Positions 37,552 through 45,850 are shown, numbered from the stretch's first letter. The stretch: 64,000 nucleotides of DNA from Pseudomonas sp. R37(2017) (GCF_002113375.1 NZ_NEHO01000005.1:124001-188000); one strand, 5' to 3'. Notes: generated from the letters alone by a model not told the origin. Numbers and translations are program-made.

Positions 37552-38337
37552 ATGCTCGTAGATTCCCATTGCCACCTTGATCGCCTCGACCTGGCCGCCC
37601 ACGGCGGCTCCCTGGATGCCGCCCTTGATGCAGCCCGGCAACGCGGGGTAGGGCACTTTCTGTGTATTGGCGTCAGCGCGGACAACGCAGCCGACGTAAA
37701 AGCCCTGGCCGAGCGTTATGACGACGTCGACTGTTCAGTGGGCGTGCATCCTCTGGATGTGCAGCCGGGTGCCGCTCCGGCACTGGACTGGCTGCTCCGG
37801 GAGCTCAATCATCCGCGTGTGGTCGCCATCGGCGAAACCGGCCTCGATTACCACTACGAGCCGGAAGCGGCGCAGTTGCAGCAGGAGTCCTTCCGTCTGC
37901 ACCTGCAAGCGGCGCAGCAGACCGGTAAACCGGTGATCATCCACACCCGTGGCGCCCGCGCCGATACTCTGGATTTGTTGCGTGAGGCGGCGTTGCCCCA
38001 GGCGGGCGTATTGCATTGCTTTACCGAAGACTGGGAAATGGCGAAGGCTGCGCTGGACATGGGCTATTACATTTCCCTGTCCGGGATTGTCACTTTCCGC
38101 AATGCCGATGCGTTGCGCGACGTGGCCAGCAAAGTGCCTGCCGATCGTTTGCTGGTAGAAACCGACTCGCCGTACCTGGCGCCGATTCCCTATCGCGGCA
38201 AACCAAACCTGCCGCAGTACGTGCGTGAAGTTGCGGAATTTCTGGCAATGTTGCGTGGTGAGCCTTACGACCGGTTTGCCGAGCAAACCACGGCGAATTT
38301 CCAGCGGCTGTTCCCGCTGGCACATGTAAAAGGTTAA
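37552..38337 (+). CDS. TatD-family metal-dependent hydrolase
   Basis: 261 residues. Metal ligands in VDSHCHLDRL, GETGLDYHYE, IIHTRGARADT, LHCFTEDWEMA and VETDSPYLAPIPYRGKPN. TatD/YcfH-type DNase or 3'-5' exonuclease. ATG 37552 gives the family-standard MLVDSHCHLD; the ribosome-binding site is weak. In P. aeruginosa the holB-linked copy is PA2959. The 72-bp gap before it holds no remnant of another gene. Confidence 0.93.
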   Translation: MLVDSHCHLDRLDLAAHGGSLDAALDAARQRGVGHFLCIGVSADNAADVKALAERYDDVDCSVGVHPLDVQPGAAPALDWLLRELNHPRVVAIGETGLDYHYEPEAAQLQQESFRLHLQAAQQTGKPVIIHTRGARADTLDLLREAALPQAGVLHCFTEDWEMAKAALDMGYYISLSGIVTFRNADALRDVASKVPADRLLVETDSPYLAPIPYRGKPNLPQYVREVAEFLAMLRGEPYDRFAEQTTANFQRLFPLAHVKG

Positions 38338-38346
38338 ATCGCAGGC

Positions 38347-38465
38347 AAAAAAAACCCGGGTTCTGGGGGGTGAATCCGGGTTAAGACCATTAGGAGTAAA
38401 ACAATGGCACGCGGTCCGTTGGTACCAATATCGGCGTGACACTTGGGGGAGATGCCCCGCCGACA
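38347..38465 (-). ncRNA. rgsA: Small RNA, candidate RgsA (P16)
   Basis: Minus-strand transcript of about 119 nt. A stationary-phase-like -10, CAATACT (38471-38477), precedes a start near 38465. Then come a GGGG-CATCT-CCCC hairpin, a single-stranded CTCCT-containing segment, and a terminator with arms AACCCGG/CCGGGTT (38353-38359, 38376-38382) and eight U. The location between tatD and the TetR gene and the length match RgsA of P. aeruginosa (recalled: PA2958.1, about 120 nt, RpoS-dependent, acting on fis and acpP). The plus strand at 38387-38403 is nearly identical to the acpP ribosome-binding region, so the RNA can pair there. Rest of 38338-38679: no gene seen. Confidence 0.78.
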
Positions 38466-38679
38466 GTTCAAGTATTGATCAGGATTGCGCCTAGTCCAGT
38501 TTGAGGGGCCGGGTTTTTAAACAAATTTGGAATACCTGCGCTTCGGAAGAGTTCTCATCAAGCTGTAAACGTACGCGGAATGACCAGAAAGCACAGATAT
38601 GGTCGGATGATCCGTGCATTTTTGCGTAAGTTAGGCATAATACGCGGCTTCGAATTTTGACCCCGACAGACCTTTTCTT

Positions 38680-39318
38680 ATGCATAAAGAACCTCGTAAG
38701 GTCCGTGAGTTTCGTCGCCGCGAGCAGGAAATTCTCGATACCGCGCTCAAGCTGTTCCTCGAACAAGGTGAGGACAGTGTCACCGTCGAGATGATTGCTG
38801 ATGCCGTGGGTATCGGCAAAGGCACGATCTACAAACACTTCAAATCCAAGGCGGAAATCTATCTGCGCCTGATGCTCGATTACGAGCGCGATTTGAACGA
38901 ACTGCTGCATTCGGCCGATGTCGACAAGGACAAGGAAGCCCTGTCCCGGGCGTACTTCGAATTCCGCATGCGCGATCCTCAACGCTATCGCCTGTTCGAC
39001 CGCCTCGAAGAGAAAGTGGTCAAGGGCAACCAGGTGCCGGAGATGGTCGAGGAGCTGCACAAGATCCGCGCCTCGAACTTCGAACGCCTGACCCTGTTGA
39101 TCAAGGGACGTATCAGCGAAGGCAAGCTTGAAGACGTGCCACCTTACTTCCATTACTGCGCGTCCTGGGCGTTGGTGCACGGTGCTGTGGCGCTGTATCA
39201 CTCGCCGTTCTGGAGCAATGTGCTGGAAGATCAGGAAGGTTTCTTCCAGTTCCTGATGGACATCGGCGTGCGCATGGGTAACAAGCGCAAGCGCGACACC
39301 GACACGCCCAGCAGCTGA
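38680..39318 (+). CDS. TetR-family transcriptional regulator
   Basis: 212 residues. HTH at about 30-60 (VTVEMIADAVGIGKGTIYKH) followed by FKSKAEIYLRL; helical ligand domain to about 195; basic tail GNKRKRDTDTPSS. It resembles PA2957, which lies in the same neighbourhood of PAO1. Candidate targets are the perfect palindromes directly downstream, ahead of the MoaA-like gene. Ligand unknown. Confidence 0.92.
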   Translation: MHKEPRKVREFRRREQEILDTALKLFLEQGEDSVTVEMIADAVGIGKGTIYKHFKSKAEIYLRLMLDYERDLNELLHSADVDKDKEALSRAYFEFRMRDPQRYRLFDRLEEKVVKGNQVPEMVEELHKIRASNFERLTLLIKGRISEGKLEDVPPYFHYCASWALVHGAVALYHSPFWSNVLEDQEGFFQFLMDIGVRMGNKRKRDTDTPSS

Positions 39319-39336
39319 GCCATTCAGTTGCCTTAT

Positions 39337-39363
39337 TGCGCCATGATTTCGCTATTTGGCGCA
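39337..39363. repeat. Inverted repeat after the TetR gene
   Basis: TGCGCCA (39337-39343) and TGGCGCA (39357-39363) with a 13-base loop, about 20 bp after the TetR stop. Possibly a weak terminator or an operator; no T-tract follows. Confidence 0.4.
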
Positions 39364-39395
39364 GTGCCGCAGGAATATACTCAGGTAGAGGACTT

Positions 39396-39427
39396 GCTAA
39401 AACTTGATTTCTAAGTCAAGTTTTAGC
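39396..39427. promoter_or_regulatory. Twelve-base perfect palindrome upstream of the MoaA-like gene
   Basis: GCTAAAACTTGA (39396-39407), an 8-base centre TTTCTAAG, and TCAAGTTTTAGC (39416-39427). It ends 28 bp before the ATG at 39456. The long AT-rich arms and position suggest an operator, perhaps for the adjacent TetR protein, or an mRNA hairpin close to the ribosome-binding site. Confidence 0.6.
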
Positions 39428-39455
39428 GGCCCGATATTTTTCCGCCGGAGTAACC

Positions 39456-40424
39456 ATGATCGTTGACCGTCAAGGCAGGCGTTTTCGCAACTTGCGAATC
39501 AGTCTGACCTCCGCCTGCAATTACGCTTGTACCTACTGCGTGCCCAACGGCAAGCGGCTGGTGGCTGCGCAGGATGAATTGTCGGCTGAAGCCATGGCGC
39601 GCGGTGTGGCTTATCTGATTGAAGCGGCGGGGATCGAGCGCCTGCGCATTACCGGCGGCGAGCCGCTGGTCAGTCCGAAACTCGAAGCCTTCATGACAGC
39701 GGTCGGGCAGATGGGCCTGCAAGACATCAGCCTGACCACCAATGGCCAGTTGTTGGCGAAGAAATTGCCACTTCTGGTGAACGCGGGCATTCGGCGCCTC
39801 AACGTTTCCCTCGATACCCTCGACGCCAGTGCGTTCCGCGGCATTGCCCGTGGTGGTGACCTGGCCACCGTGCTCGACGGCATGAACGAGGCCAGTGCGG
39901 CCGGCATGAAGATCAAGGTCAATATGGTGCCGTTGCGCGGGCAGAACCTCGATCAAGTGATGCCGCTGCTCGACTACTGTCTTGAGCGAGGTTATGAACT
40001 GCGCTTCATCGAACTGATGCGCATGGGCCACCTGGCTAATGACTCCAATGCGTTTCTGCAACAGTTCGTCAGCCTCCAGCAGCTGCTGAGCCTGATCGGC
40101 GAGCGCTACGAATACCTGCAGGCCGATGCCCCGGTCGATGCGACAGCCGTGCGCTATGAAATCCCAGGCCAGGGGTATTTCGGTGTGATCGCCAACGAGA
40201 GCGTGCCGTTCTGCCGGACCTGTTCACGCTTGCGTTTATCTTCCACCGGGTGGCTGCATGGCTGCCTGTCATCGAGCAATCGCCATTACATCGGCGACCT
40301 GTTGGACAAGCCGCGTCATCAGGCTTTGCCGGCCTTGCAGGGACTCTTGGTGAAAGCCTTGGGAGACAAGCAGGAAGTGGCGTTCTCCGGCGGTGCGACT
40401 GTCATGAAGATTATTGGCGGCTGA
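39456..40424 (+). CDS. MoaA-like radical SAM protein (GTP 3',8-cyclase family)
   Basis: 322 residues. Radical SAM cluster CNYACTYC near residue 22-29, GGEP motif in RITGGEPLVSPKLEA, a second C-terminal cluster FCRTCSRLRLSSTGWLHGC, and the terminal GG (MKIIGG) needed for cyclase activity. All hallmarks of MoaA are kept, so GTP 3',8-cyclase, the first step of molybdopterin synthesis, is likely. No other moa gene adjoins it, and many pseudomonads carry several MoaA paralogues, so a specialised copy is possible. Good GGAG upstream. Confidence 0.88.
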   Translation: MIVDRQGRRFRNLRISLTSACNYACTYCVPNGKRLVAAQDELSAEAMARGVAYLIEAAGIERLRITGGEPLVSPKLEAFMTAVGQMGLQDISLTTNGQLLAKKLPLLVNAGIRRLNVSLDTLDASAFRGIARGGDLATVLDGMNEASAAGMKIKVNMVPLRGQNLDQVMPLLDYCLERGYELRFIELMRMGHLANDSNAFLQQFVSLQQLLSLIGERYEYLQADAPVDATAVRYEIPGQGYFGVIANESVPFCRTCSRLRLSSTGWLHGCLSSSNRHYIGDLLDKPRHQALPALQGLLVKALGDKQEVAFSGGATVMKIIGG

Positions 40425-40431
40425 TCGTCCG

Positions 40432-40518
40432 TCATCGCGAGCAGGTCGGATCGCCGCACCGTCGCTCCCACAGGTATTGCATGAATCCTTGTGGGAGCGA
40501 GCCTGCTCGCTATGGCGA
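40432..40518. repeat. REP doublet, GAGCCTGCTC type, left copy degenerate
   Basis: Left copy CATCGCGAGCAGGTCGGATC continuing to GTCGCTCCCACAG, with an internal expansion; right copy TTGTGGGAGCGAGCCTGCTC then GCTATGG. Lies between the MoaA-like gene and the DUF4823 lipoprotein gene. Confidence 0.8.
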
Positions 40519-40608
40519 TAGATCAGTCAGCAATGTTCATGAGCTGGCGCAAAAGCTGCATCCTACGGCCATTCGCCGGTTTTCCGACACCGGCCTCTGG
40601 AGGATAGG

Positions 40609-41217
40609 ATGCGTAGCCTGGTTTTGCTGCTGGCCGTTTTGGCGCTTGGCGGCTGCATGAACGTCAGCGATATGGCCGAAGGGACTCGTTACCATATGAG
40701 CGATGCGGGGCTGCTCGACCACAGCGACAGCCAACGCGTAAACAACCTGCGCATTCAGCCGGACTCCTTCGTCTACATCGCCCAAGGCGCTTTCATGCCG
40801 CCGGGCAGCACCGTTTACCCGCGGCCCAATGTGATTGCCGAAGTCGCGTTCGATGGTTTCGTCGAATACTTCCCGATGGTCCGTCGTGCCCGTACGCCGG
40901 AAGGCCTCGACCAGGCCATGGGCGAAGCCCGTGCCGCTGGTGCGCACTATCTGCTCTACACCCGATTCGCCAAGTCTGACGACCGTATCGGCAACTCGGA
41001 CGAGTGGCTGGATCAGGAAGCCCTGGATCGTCTCGGCATCGATAGCGGTATGATTCAGATCATGTTGATCGAGACCAGTACCCAGTATTTGATCGATACT
41101 GCGACCATCAAGAGTCGTGGCGGTTTACTGACGTTCCACGATAAAAAACCCGAAGACCTGATGGGCCCGCCGCTGGAGCAGTACGCGCGCAGCCTGCTGG
41201 GACTCAGCGACCAGTAA
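40609..41217 (+). CDS. DUF4823 lipoprotein
   Basis: 202 residues. Lipoprotein signal [15 protein letters not shown] with the lipobox Cys at residue 15. The mature part reads [20 protein letters not shown], then [20 protein letters not shown], the DUF4823 pattern. Probably anchored in the outer membrane facing the periplasm. Resembles PA2955 by context. Cotranscribed with the DUF1285 gene 16 bp downstream. Function unknown. Confidence 0.85.
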   Translation: MRSLVLLLAVLALGGCMNVSDMAEGTRYHMSDAGLLDHSDSQRVNNLRIQPDSFVYIAQGAFMPPGSTVYPRPNVIAEVAFDGFVEYFPMVRRARTPEGLDQAMGEARAAGAHYLLYTRFAKSDDRIGNSDEWLDQEALDRLGIDSGMIQIMLIETSTQYLIDTATIKSRGGLLTFHDKKPEDLMGPPLEQYARSLLGLSDQ

Positions 41218-41233
41218 AGCCAAGGAGAACGCC

Positions 41234-41794
41234 ATGAGTGGCCCGCAAAAAGCCAACGACCTGCTGGGGCAAATCCCCAAGACCAAAGGCTTGCCGCCGG
41301 TGCACCTGTGGAATCCCGATTTCTGCGGCGACATCGATATGCGCATCGCCCGCGATGGCACCTGGTATTACCTGGGTACGCCGATCGGGCGCAAGCCGAT
41401 GGTCAAGCTGTTCTCCACCATCATCCGCCGCGATGGCGATGATTATTTCCTGATCACACCGGTGGAAAAGGTCGGTATCAAGGTCGACGATGCACCGTTC
41501 GTGGCGATTGCGGTGGACGTGGAAGGCGAGGGCGAGGCGCAGGTGTTGCGCTTTACCACCAACGTCGATGAAATTACCGAGGCCGGTGCCGAGCATCCAA
41601 TGCGCGTAATGATCGATGCCGACACGCAGGAGCCGTCCCCCTATGTGCATGTGCGCAGCAACCTCGAAGCGTTGATTCACCGCAATGTTTTCTATCAATT
41701 GGTGGAACTGGCGGTGAGTCGCGAGATCGACGGCCAGCGCTGGCTGGGCGTATGGAGCGGCGGCGAGTTCTTCCCCATCGGCCTTGAGCCCTGA
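41234..41794 (+). CDS. DUF1285 domain protein
   Basis: 186 residues, cytoplasmic. DUF1285 features: [60 protein letters not shown] and [20 protein letters not shown]. Double-barrel beta fold of unknown function found across proteobacteria. GGAG precedes the ATG. Matches the PA2954 position upstream of ETF-QO. Confidence 0.9.
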   Translation: MSGPQKANDLLGQIPKTKGLPPVHLWNPDFCGDIDMRIARDGTWYYLGTPIGRKPMVKLFSTIIRRDGDDYFLITPVEKVGIKVDDAPFVAIAVDVEGEGEAQVLRFTTNVDEITEAGAEHPMRVMIDADTQEPSPYVHVRSNLEALIHRNVFYQLVELAVSREIDGQRWLGVWSGGEFFPIGLEP

Positions 41795-41802
41795 TGCCAT
41801 GA

Positions 41803-41830
41803 CCCTGTGGGAGCGAGTTTGCTCTCACAG
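41803..41830. repeat. Degenerate single REP element
   Basis: CCTGTGGGAGCGAGTTTGCT followed by CTCACAG, a diverged copy after the DUF1285 stop. Confidence 0.6.
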
Positions 41831-41890
41831 TTGACCGGGTTGTGCAGAGGAATGCGCTCGCCAGTGGGAGCCTCAGCACGAAAAATGGTT

Positions 41891-42271
41891 CTAACCCGCC
41901 TTGCGCAATGCCTCGATCAGCTCCTGCTTGCGCATCTTCGATCTTCCCGAAATGCCTTTGGCCCGAGCTTCCTTCCTCAAACTGTCAACCGTCTGGGCAG
42001 CTCTGGATGCTGTGCTTCCACGTGAATGTCCCTTGCGCGTGGCTACCGCCCGACGTGCCGATTCCTTGCGGTCCGAGGATTTGGCGCTAGCGGTTTTTTT
42101 GCGTCCCGACCCACCGGCCCGCTCGCCGCCACCGGACTGTTTGTTCACTGTCGCCCAGGCGCGGGCTTCGGCTTCATCCTTTGAGACCCCTCTGTTTTCG
42201 TAACTCTCTTCGATGTGTTGCGCCTTGCGCTTTTGCTCGGCGGTGTATTTGGCTTTGCTTCCACGAGGCAT
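41891..42271 (-). CDS. Small basic protein with Rho/SAP-like C-terminal motif
   Basis: 126 residues, rich in Lys, Arg, Ser and Gly. The N-terminus (MPRGSKAKYTAEQKRKAQHI then EESYENRGVSKDEAEARAWA) resembles proteins often annotated as plasmid stabilisation proteins. A low-complexity middle leads into a C-terminal Rho_N-like helix-extended-helix motif (TVDSLRKEARAKGISGRSKM then RKQELIEALRKAG) expected to bind nucleic acid. No toxin partner is adjacent, so a role in plasmid maintenance is not supported. Monocistronic or paired with the secreted protein gene upstream. Confidence 0.78.
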   Translation of the reverse strand: MPRGSKAKYTAEQKRKAQHIEESYENRGVSKDEAEARAWATVNKQSGGGERAGGSGRKKTASAKSSDRKESARRAVATRKGHSRGSTASRAAQTVDSLRKEARAKGISGRSKMRKQELIEALRKAG

Positions 42272-42290
42272 GGGATTTCTCCTGGTGTCA

Positions 42291-42614
42291 TTACTGGCTC
42301 ATGTTGCTTTCCTCGTCCTCGGTGGTGCTTGAACCGAGGCCACCACTGCCGGGTGTTTTTTTGTCCGGCAAATTCGTTCCGCCCTGACGCCCGCTGTCAT
42401 TGCCCTGGGTTCGCGGGTCGGTGCCGGTGGCAGGCGGGAGGTTATGGTCGATCGTTGTGCCATCGGTATTCATGCCCGGGGCACTCTGAATGGCGGGGGC
42501 TCGGGGTTTTTCCACCGGGTTGGTCGGGCCGGTGCTCGAGCTTTTCGCTCCGGCGAACGAGGCAGAGCACAGCAGGGCAGTGAAGACGAGGACGGTCAAC
42601 CTGGACAGGATCAT
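42291..42614 (-). CDS. Small secreted hypothetical protein
   Basis: 107 residues with a signal peptide (MILSRLTVLVFTALLCSASF, probable cleavage after AGA at about residue 23). The mature part is short, polar and rich in Gly, Pro, Thr and Asp, without Cys, and probably disordered. Lies 20 bp upstream of the basic protein gene on the same strand. No family recognised. Confidence 0.65.
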   Translation of the reverse strand: MILSRLTVLVFTALLCSASFAGAKSSSTGPTNPVEKPRAPAIQSAPGMNTDGTTIDHNLPPATGTDPRTQGNDSGRQGGTNLPDKKTPGSGGLGSSTTEDEESNMSQ

Positions 42615-42695
42615 GGCGGTGTCTCCAGCGAGTAGAGTCCTTACCTGATTAGTCCGCCCTCGATCCGGATGGGTGCAGTGTCGGCGACGAACGGC

Positions 42696-43901
42696 TCAGG
42701 CCTGCTGTAGCGCCTTGGCCGTGGTTACCCGACGCCAGATCAACCGGCCCACGGTGATCAGCCAATTGAGCGAGGCAACCGTCAGCACGGTGAGCAATAG
42801 CGTGGTCATGCCTTGCTCGACGATGATTTTCCCTGCCAACAGCGGGAAGCCGAACACGCCGATGAAATACGACAGGCTGAACAGCAGCAAGGATTGCGCG
42901 GTGGTTCCTTGTGGCGCTTCATTGGCGGCCAGGCCGTTGATCACCGAGTAGGTCAGGCCATAACCGATCCCGAGCATCACCGCCGCGAGCACGTAGCTGA
43001 GGCTGCTGTCGACGACAAAGCCGAACATCACGATCGATGCCAGCATCAAGCCCGAGAGCAGGCAGGCAGCGCGAAACGGGTCGCGTTTGACCACGAAACC
43101 GGCGATCAACATGCGCCCACTGATGGCCGCGCTCATGAAACCGAGGAAGAACAACGAATAGTCGAGCGCGCGCGCCGCCGCGTAACTGGTTTGAAAGCTC
43201 GACAGACCGCCGAACACGCAGCCGCCGAGACCGACCATGATGATCGGAAAAACGGCCCGGGACGACAGTACCTGGCCTGCCGTACGCCAGGAAATCCGCG
43301 AAACGCTGGTCGATTGGGTGTTGGCCTGTTTCAACTGCCGATCCAGGCGCCAGAACAGCAGCACACCGATCAGGCTGGCCAGCGCCGCCAGGTAAAACGC
43401 GGCGGTCACCGGATAACCGAGGGCGCTCGCCGCGCGACCGAGCAACGGACCGCTGCCGATCCCGGTCATCATGCTGCCCGACAGCAGGGCGAAGTATTTG
43501 GCGCGTTGCGCAGGTGTCACCAGGCTCGCCACGATGATCGGTCCCAGGGTGTAGAACACACCCCAGCCCAGGCCCAGCAGCAGACCGAAAAACAACAGCA
43601 GATGACCGAAGCCCGGCGTCAGGGCGAAACCCAGGCTGGCCGCTACCAGCAAAACACCGAACAGCGCCACCGATCGGGCGGCACCGAGCAAGTCGGACAA
43701 ATGACCGGACACAATCACTGCCGCAAAGGTGCTGAGCATCGCCGCCGAAATCACGCTGCCGGCGTCGTGCTCGTTGCCGCCGCGCGAGCTGATCAACAGC
43801 GACAGCAGAAAAGTCGAGCCATAGGACAACGACAACAGGTAACTGGCGAGGCAAAACAGGCCGAACAACTTGCTTGAAACAGGGGGTGTTGCGGTAGACA
43901 T
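42696..43901 (-). CDS. MFS transporter
   Basis: 401 residues with twelve predicted inner-membrane helices. Landmarks: FCLASYLLSLSYGSTFLLSL, the loop 2-3 motif SGHLSDLLGAARSVALFGVL, FGLLLGLGWGVFYTLGPIIV and, in the second half, PIIMVGLGGCVFGGLSSFQT. Resembles drug or metabolite exporters such as the YfcJ/arabinose efflux group. Monocistronic; substrate unknown. Confidence 0.88.
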   Translation of the reverse strand: MSTATPPVSSKLFGLFCLASYLLSLSYGSTFLLSLLISSRGGNEHDAGSVISAAMLSTFAAVIVSGHLSDLLGAARSVALFGVLLVAASLGFALTPGFGHLLLFFGLLLGLGWGVFYTLGPIIVASLVTPAQRAKYFALLSGSMMTGIGSGPLLGRAASALGYPVTAAFYLAALASLIGVLLFWRLDRQLKQANTQSTSVSRISWRTAGQVLSSRAVFPIIMVGLGGCVFGGLSSFQTSYAAARALDYSLFFLGFMSAAISGRMLIAGFVVKRDPFRAACLLSGLMLASIVMFGFVVDSSLSYVLAAVMLGIGYGLTYSVINGLAANEAPQGTTAQSLLLFSLSYFIGVFGFPLLAGKIIVEQGMTTLLLTVLTVASLNWLITVGRLIWRRVTTAKALQQA

Positions 43902-44030
43902 GACGCGGTTCCTTGACCGGGTGAATGAGCAGCGTCGCTATCTAACCATGCAGTGCGCGAATGTTAGGTCCGAGGTTATCGATTCCAGGGTTACTGCGGG
44001 GCGGAGTAAAGATCTGGCAGAGGACTCTTT

Positions 44031-44162
44031 TGTGGCGAGGGGGCTTGCCCCCGTTGGCCTGCGAAGCAGGCCCCTTCTCAGTGATTGCGTTACACCTGAG
44101 ATACTGCGGCGTTTTGTTGGGGTTGCTGCGCAACCCAACGGGGGCAAGCCCCCTCGCCACAA
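44031..44162. repeat. Inverted repeat pair of a second REP family (GGGGGCTTGCCCCC)
   Basis: TGTGGCGAGGGGGCTTGCCC (44031-44050) and its reverse complement GGGCAAGCCCCCTCGCCACA near 44143-44162 flank a 90-bp core that holds two further hairpins, GGCCTG-CGAAG-CAGGCC and GTTGGGGTTG-CTGCG-CAACCCAAC. Distinct head sequence from the other REPs in the window. Fills the gap 43902-44212 between the MFS and GNAT genes. Confidence 0.88.
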
Positions 44163-44212
44163 TTACCGCGCCGACTTAGTATGGCGTTTTCCACTTTTGA
44201 CAAGGCACGTCC

Positions 44213-44695
44213 ATGACGATCGAAATCCGCCCGGCGACCCCCAGTGACGCACCGCAAATCCTCGCGTTCATCACTGAACTGGCCGACTACGAACGTGCCC
44301 GCCATGAAGTCATCGCCAGCGTTGCCGACATCGAGCGCAGCCTGTTCAGTGAAGGCGCCACCGCCCATGGCCTGATCTGCCTGCGTGACGGTGCGGCCAT
44401 CGGTTTCGCAGTGTTTTTCTTCAGCTATTCCACCTGGCTGGGCAGCAATTGCCTGTACCTCGAAGACCTGTACATCACCCCGGAGCAGCGCGGCGGTGGT
44501 GCGGGCAAAACCCTGTTGCGGCATTTGGCGAAAATCGCCTGTGCCAATGATTGCGGGCGTTTCGAATGGAGCGTGCTGGAGTGGAATACGCCAGCCATCG
44601 ATTTCTACAAATCCCTGGGGGCGCAGCCACAGGAGGAGTGGGTTCGCTATCGGATGGATGGCGCGGTGCTGCGGGACTTCGCAGCGGGCAACTGA
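44213..44695 (+). CDS. GNAT-family N-acetyltransferase
   Basis: 160 residues. IRPATPSDAPQILAFITELA, motif A LYLEDLYITPEQRGGGAGKT with the acetyl-CoA pyrophosphate loop, and motif B WSVLEWNTPAIDFYKSLGAQ. Resembles the diamine/thialysine acetyltransferase group by the NxPAIxFYxxLGA signature. Cytoplasmic. Followed by its own terminator. Confidence 0.92.
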   Translation: MTIEIRPATPSDAPQILAFITELADYERARHEVIASVADIERSLFSEGATAHGLICLRDGAAIGFAVFFFSYSTWLGSNCLYLEDLYITPEQRGGGAGKTLLRHLAKIACANDCGRFEWSVLEWNTPAIDFYKSLGAQPQEEWVRYRMDGAVLRDFAAGN

Positions 44696-44710
44696 GCCAC
44701 TTCAATGATC

Positions 44711-44735
44711 GCAGCCTTCGGGCTGCTTTTTTTTG
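44711..44735 (+). terminator. Rho-independent terminator after the GNAT gene
   Basis: GCAGCC-TTCG-GGCTGC with a stable UUCG tetraloop followed by eight T. Confidence 0.92.
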
Positions 44736-44740
44736 CTTTG

Positions 44741-44775
44741 TCTCATAATATGGGATTGATATTTATATATTGAGA
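44741..44775. promoter_or_regulatory. AT-rich dyad upstream of the galactonate genes
   Basis: TCTCATAATAT...ATATATTGAGA, an imperfect inverted repeat in a strikingly AT-rich patch 64 bp before dgoK. Likely promoter/operator region of the dgo cluster, a candidate site for the IclR regulator encoded at 49209. Confidence 0.45.
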
Positions 44776-44838
44776 TTTAACCCGCCTCAGGTTTATAGTC
44801 CCGCTCACTCACTGCCAAAAACCAAAACAGGTGAAGCG

Positions 44839-45831
44839 ATGCAGGCGCAATTGATCGCGCTCGACTGGGGAACAACCTCTTTACGTGCGTACAAACTGGC
44901 TGAAGGCGGGCAAGTACTCGAACAGCGTTCGCTGTCGTCGGGGATCATGCAGTTGCCGAAAACACCGCGAATCATTGCCGGCCGGGAATGCGCCGATGGT
45001 TTCGAACTGGCCTTCGATGAGGCTTGCGGTGACTGGCTCGATGCCCAGCCGCATTTGCCGGTGATTGCCTGTGGCATGGTCGGCAGCGCCCAGGGTTGGA
45101 GCGAAGCCGCCTACCGCGACACGCCGGCCAACGTCGCCACACTCGGTACGTCCTTGCAAACCGTGCGTAGCTTGCGCGGCGTCGATGTGCACATTGTTCC
45201 CGGCGTTATCGAGCGTTCGCGTTTGCCGAACGTCATGCGCGGCGAAGAAACCCAGGTGCTCGGCGTGCTGCAGAACCTGACGGGCGACGCGGGCGCTGAT
45301 CTGCTGATCGGCCTGCCGGGCAGCCATTCGAAATGGGTGGAGGTGGCCGACGGCTGCATCGTGCATTTCGATACGTTCATGACCGGCGAAGTGTTCGCCG
45401 TGCTCAGCGAGCGCAGCATTCTCGGGCGCACTCAACAGCGTGGCGGAGCCTTCGATGGCAACGCGTTTGATCGCGGTGTACAGGTCGCGTTGTCGGCGGA
45501 CGGGGAAACCGGTCCGCTGTCGACCATGTTCAGCGCCCGAAGCCTGGGGTTGACTGGCGAATTGAGCGCTACCGCTCAGGCGGACTACCTGTCCGGCCTG
45601 TTGATCGGCCACGAGTTGGCGGCCCTGGCCAGTGTCCAGCGACGTCGACGCAACAGTGTGCACCTGCCGTCGATCATCCTCATTGGTAACACCCAACTCT
45701 GTGCCCGCTACAGCCGCGCGCTTGATGCCTGCGGTTTTGCCCGGGTAACCCTGGCCGAACAGGCCACCGAACGCGGATTGTGGCAACTGGCGCTCGCCGC
45801 CGGCCTGGTCACGGCCGCCGCACCCCGTTAA
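44839..45831 (+). CDS. dgoK: 2-dehydro-3-deoxygalactonokinase
   Basis: 330 residues. MQAQLIALDWGTTSLRAYKL shows the sugar-kinase phosphate-binding loop at the N-terminus, with CGMVGSAQGW and the glycine-rich LLIGLPGSHSKWVEV. It phosphorylates 2-keto-3-deoxygalactonate in the De Ley-Doudoroff route. ATG 44839 has GTGAAG upstream. First gene of the dgo cluster; dgoA follows after 19 bp. Confidence 0.95.
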   Translation: MQAQLIALDWGTTSLRAYKLAEGGQVLEQRSLSSGIMQLPKTPRIIAGRECADGFELAFDEACGDWLDAQPHLPVIACGMVGSAQGWSEAAYRDTPANVATLGTSLQTVRSLRGVDVHIVPGVIERSRLPNVMRGEETQVLGVLQNLTGDAGADLLIGLPGSHSKWVEVADGCIVHFDTFMTGEVFAVLSERSILGRTQQRGGAFDGNAFDRGVQVALSADGETGPLSTMFSARSLGLTGELSATAQADYLSGLLIGHELAALASVQRRRRNSVHLPSIILIGNTQLCARYSRALDACGFARVTLAEQATERGLWQLALAAGLVTAAAPR

Positions 45832-45850
45832 ACCTGCCCGGAGACCTGAC

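Noticed and set aside
38404..38439. Eleven-codon reading frame MARGPLVPISA with a near-perfect TTAGGAGT site
   Set aside because: The apparent ribosome-binding site is explained by the opposite-strand sRNA, whose anti-Shine-Dalgarno segment necessarily reads as a Shine-Dalgarno on this strand. No promoter or conservation evidence for the peptide.
42291..42614. Toxin-antitoxin or plasmid-addiction pair with the adjacent basic protein gene
   Set aside because: The upstream product is secreted and disordered and the downstream one resembles a Rho_N/SAP protein; neither looks like a toxin.
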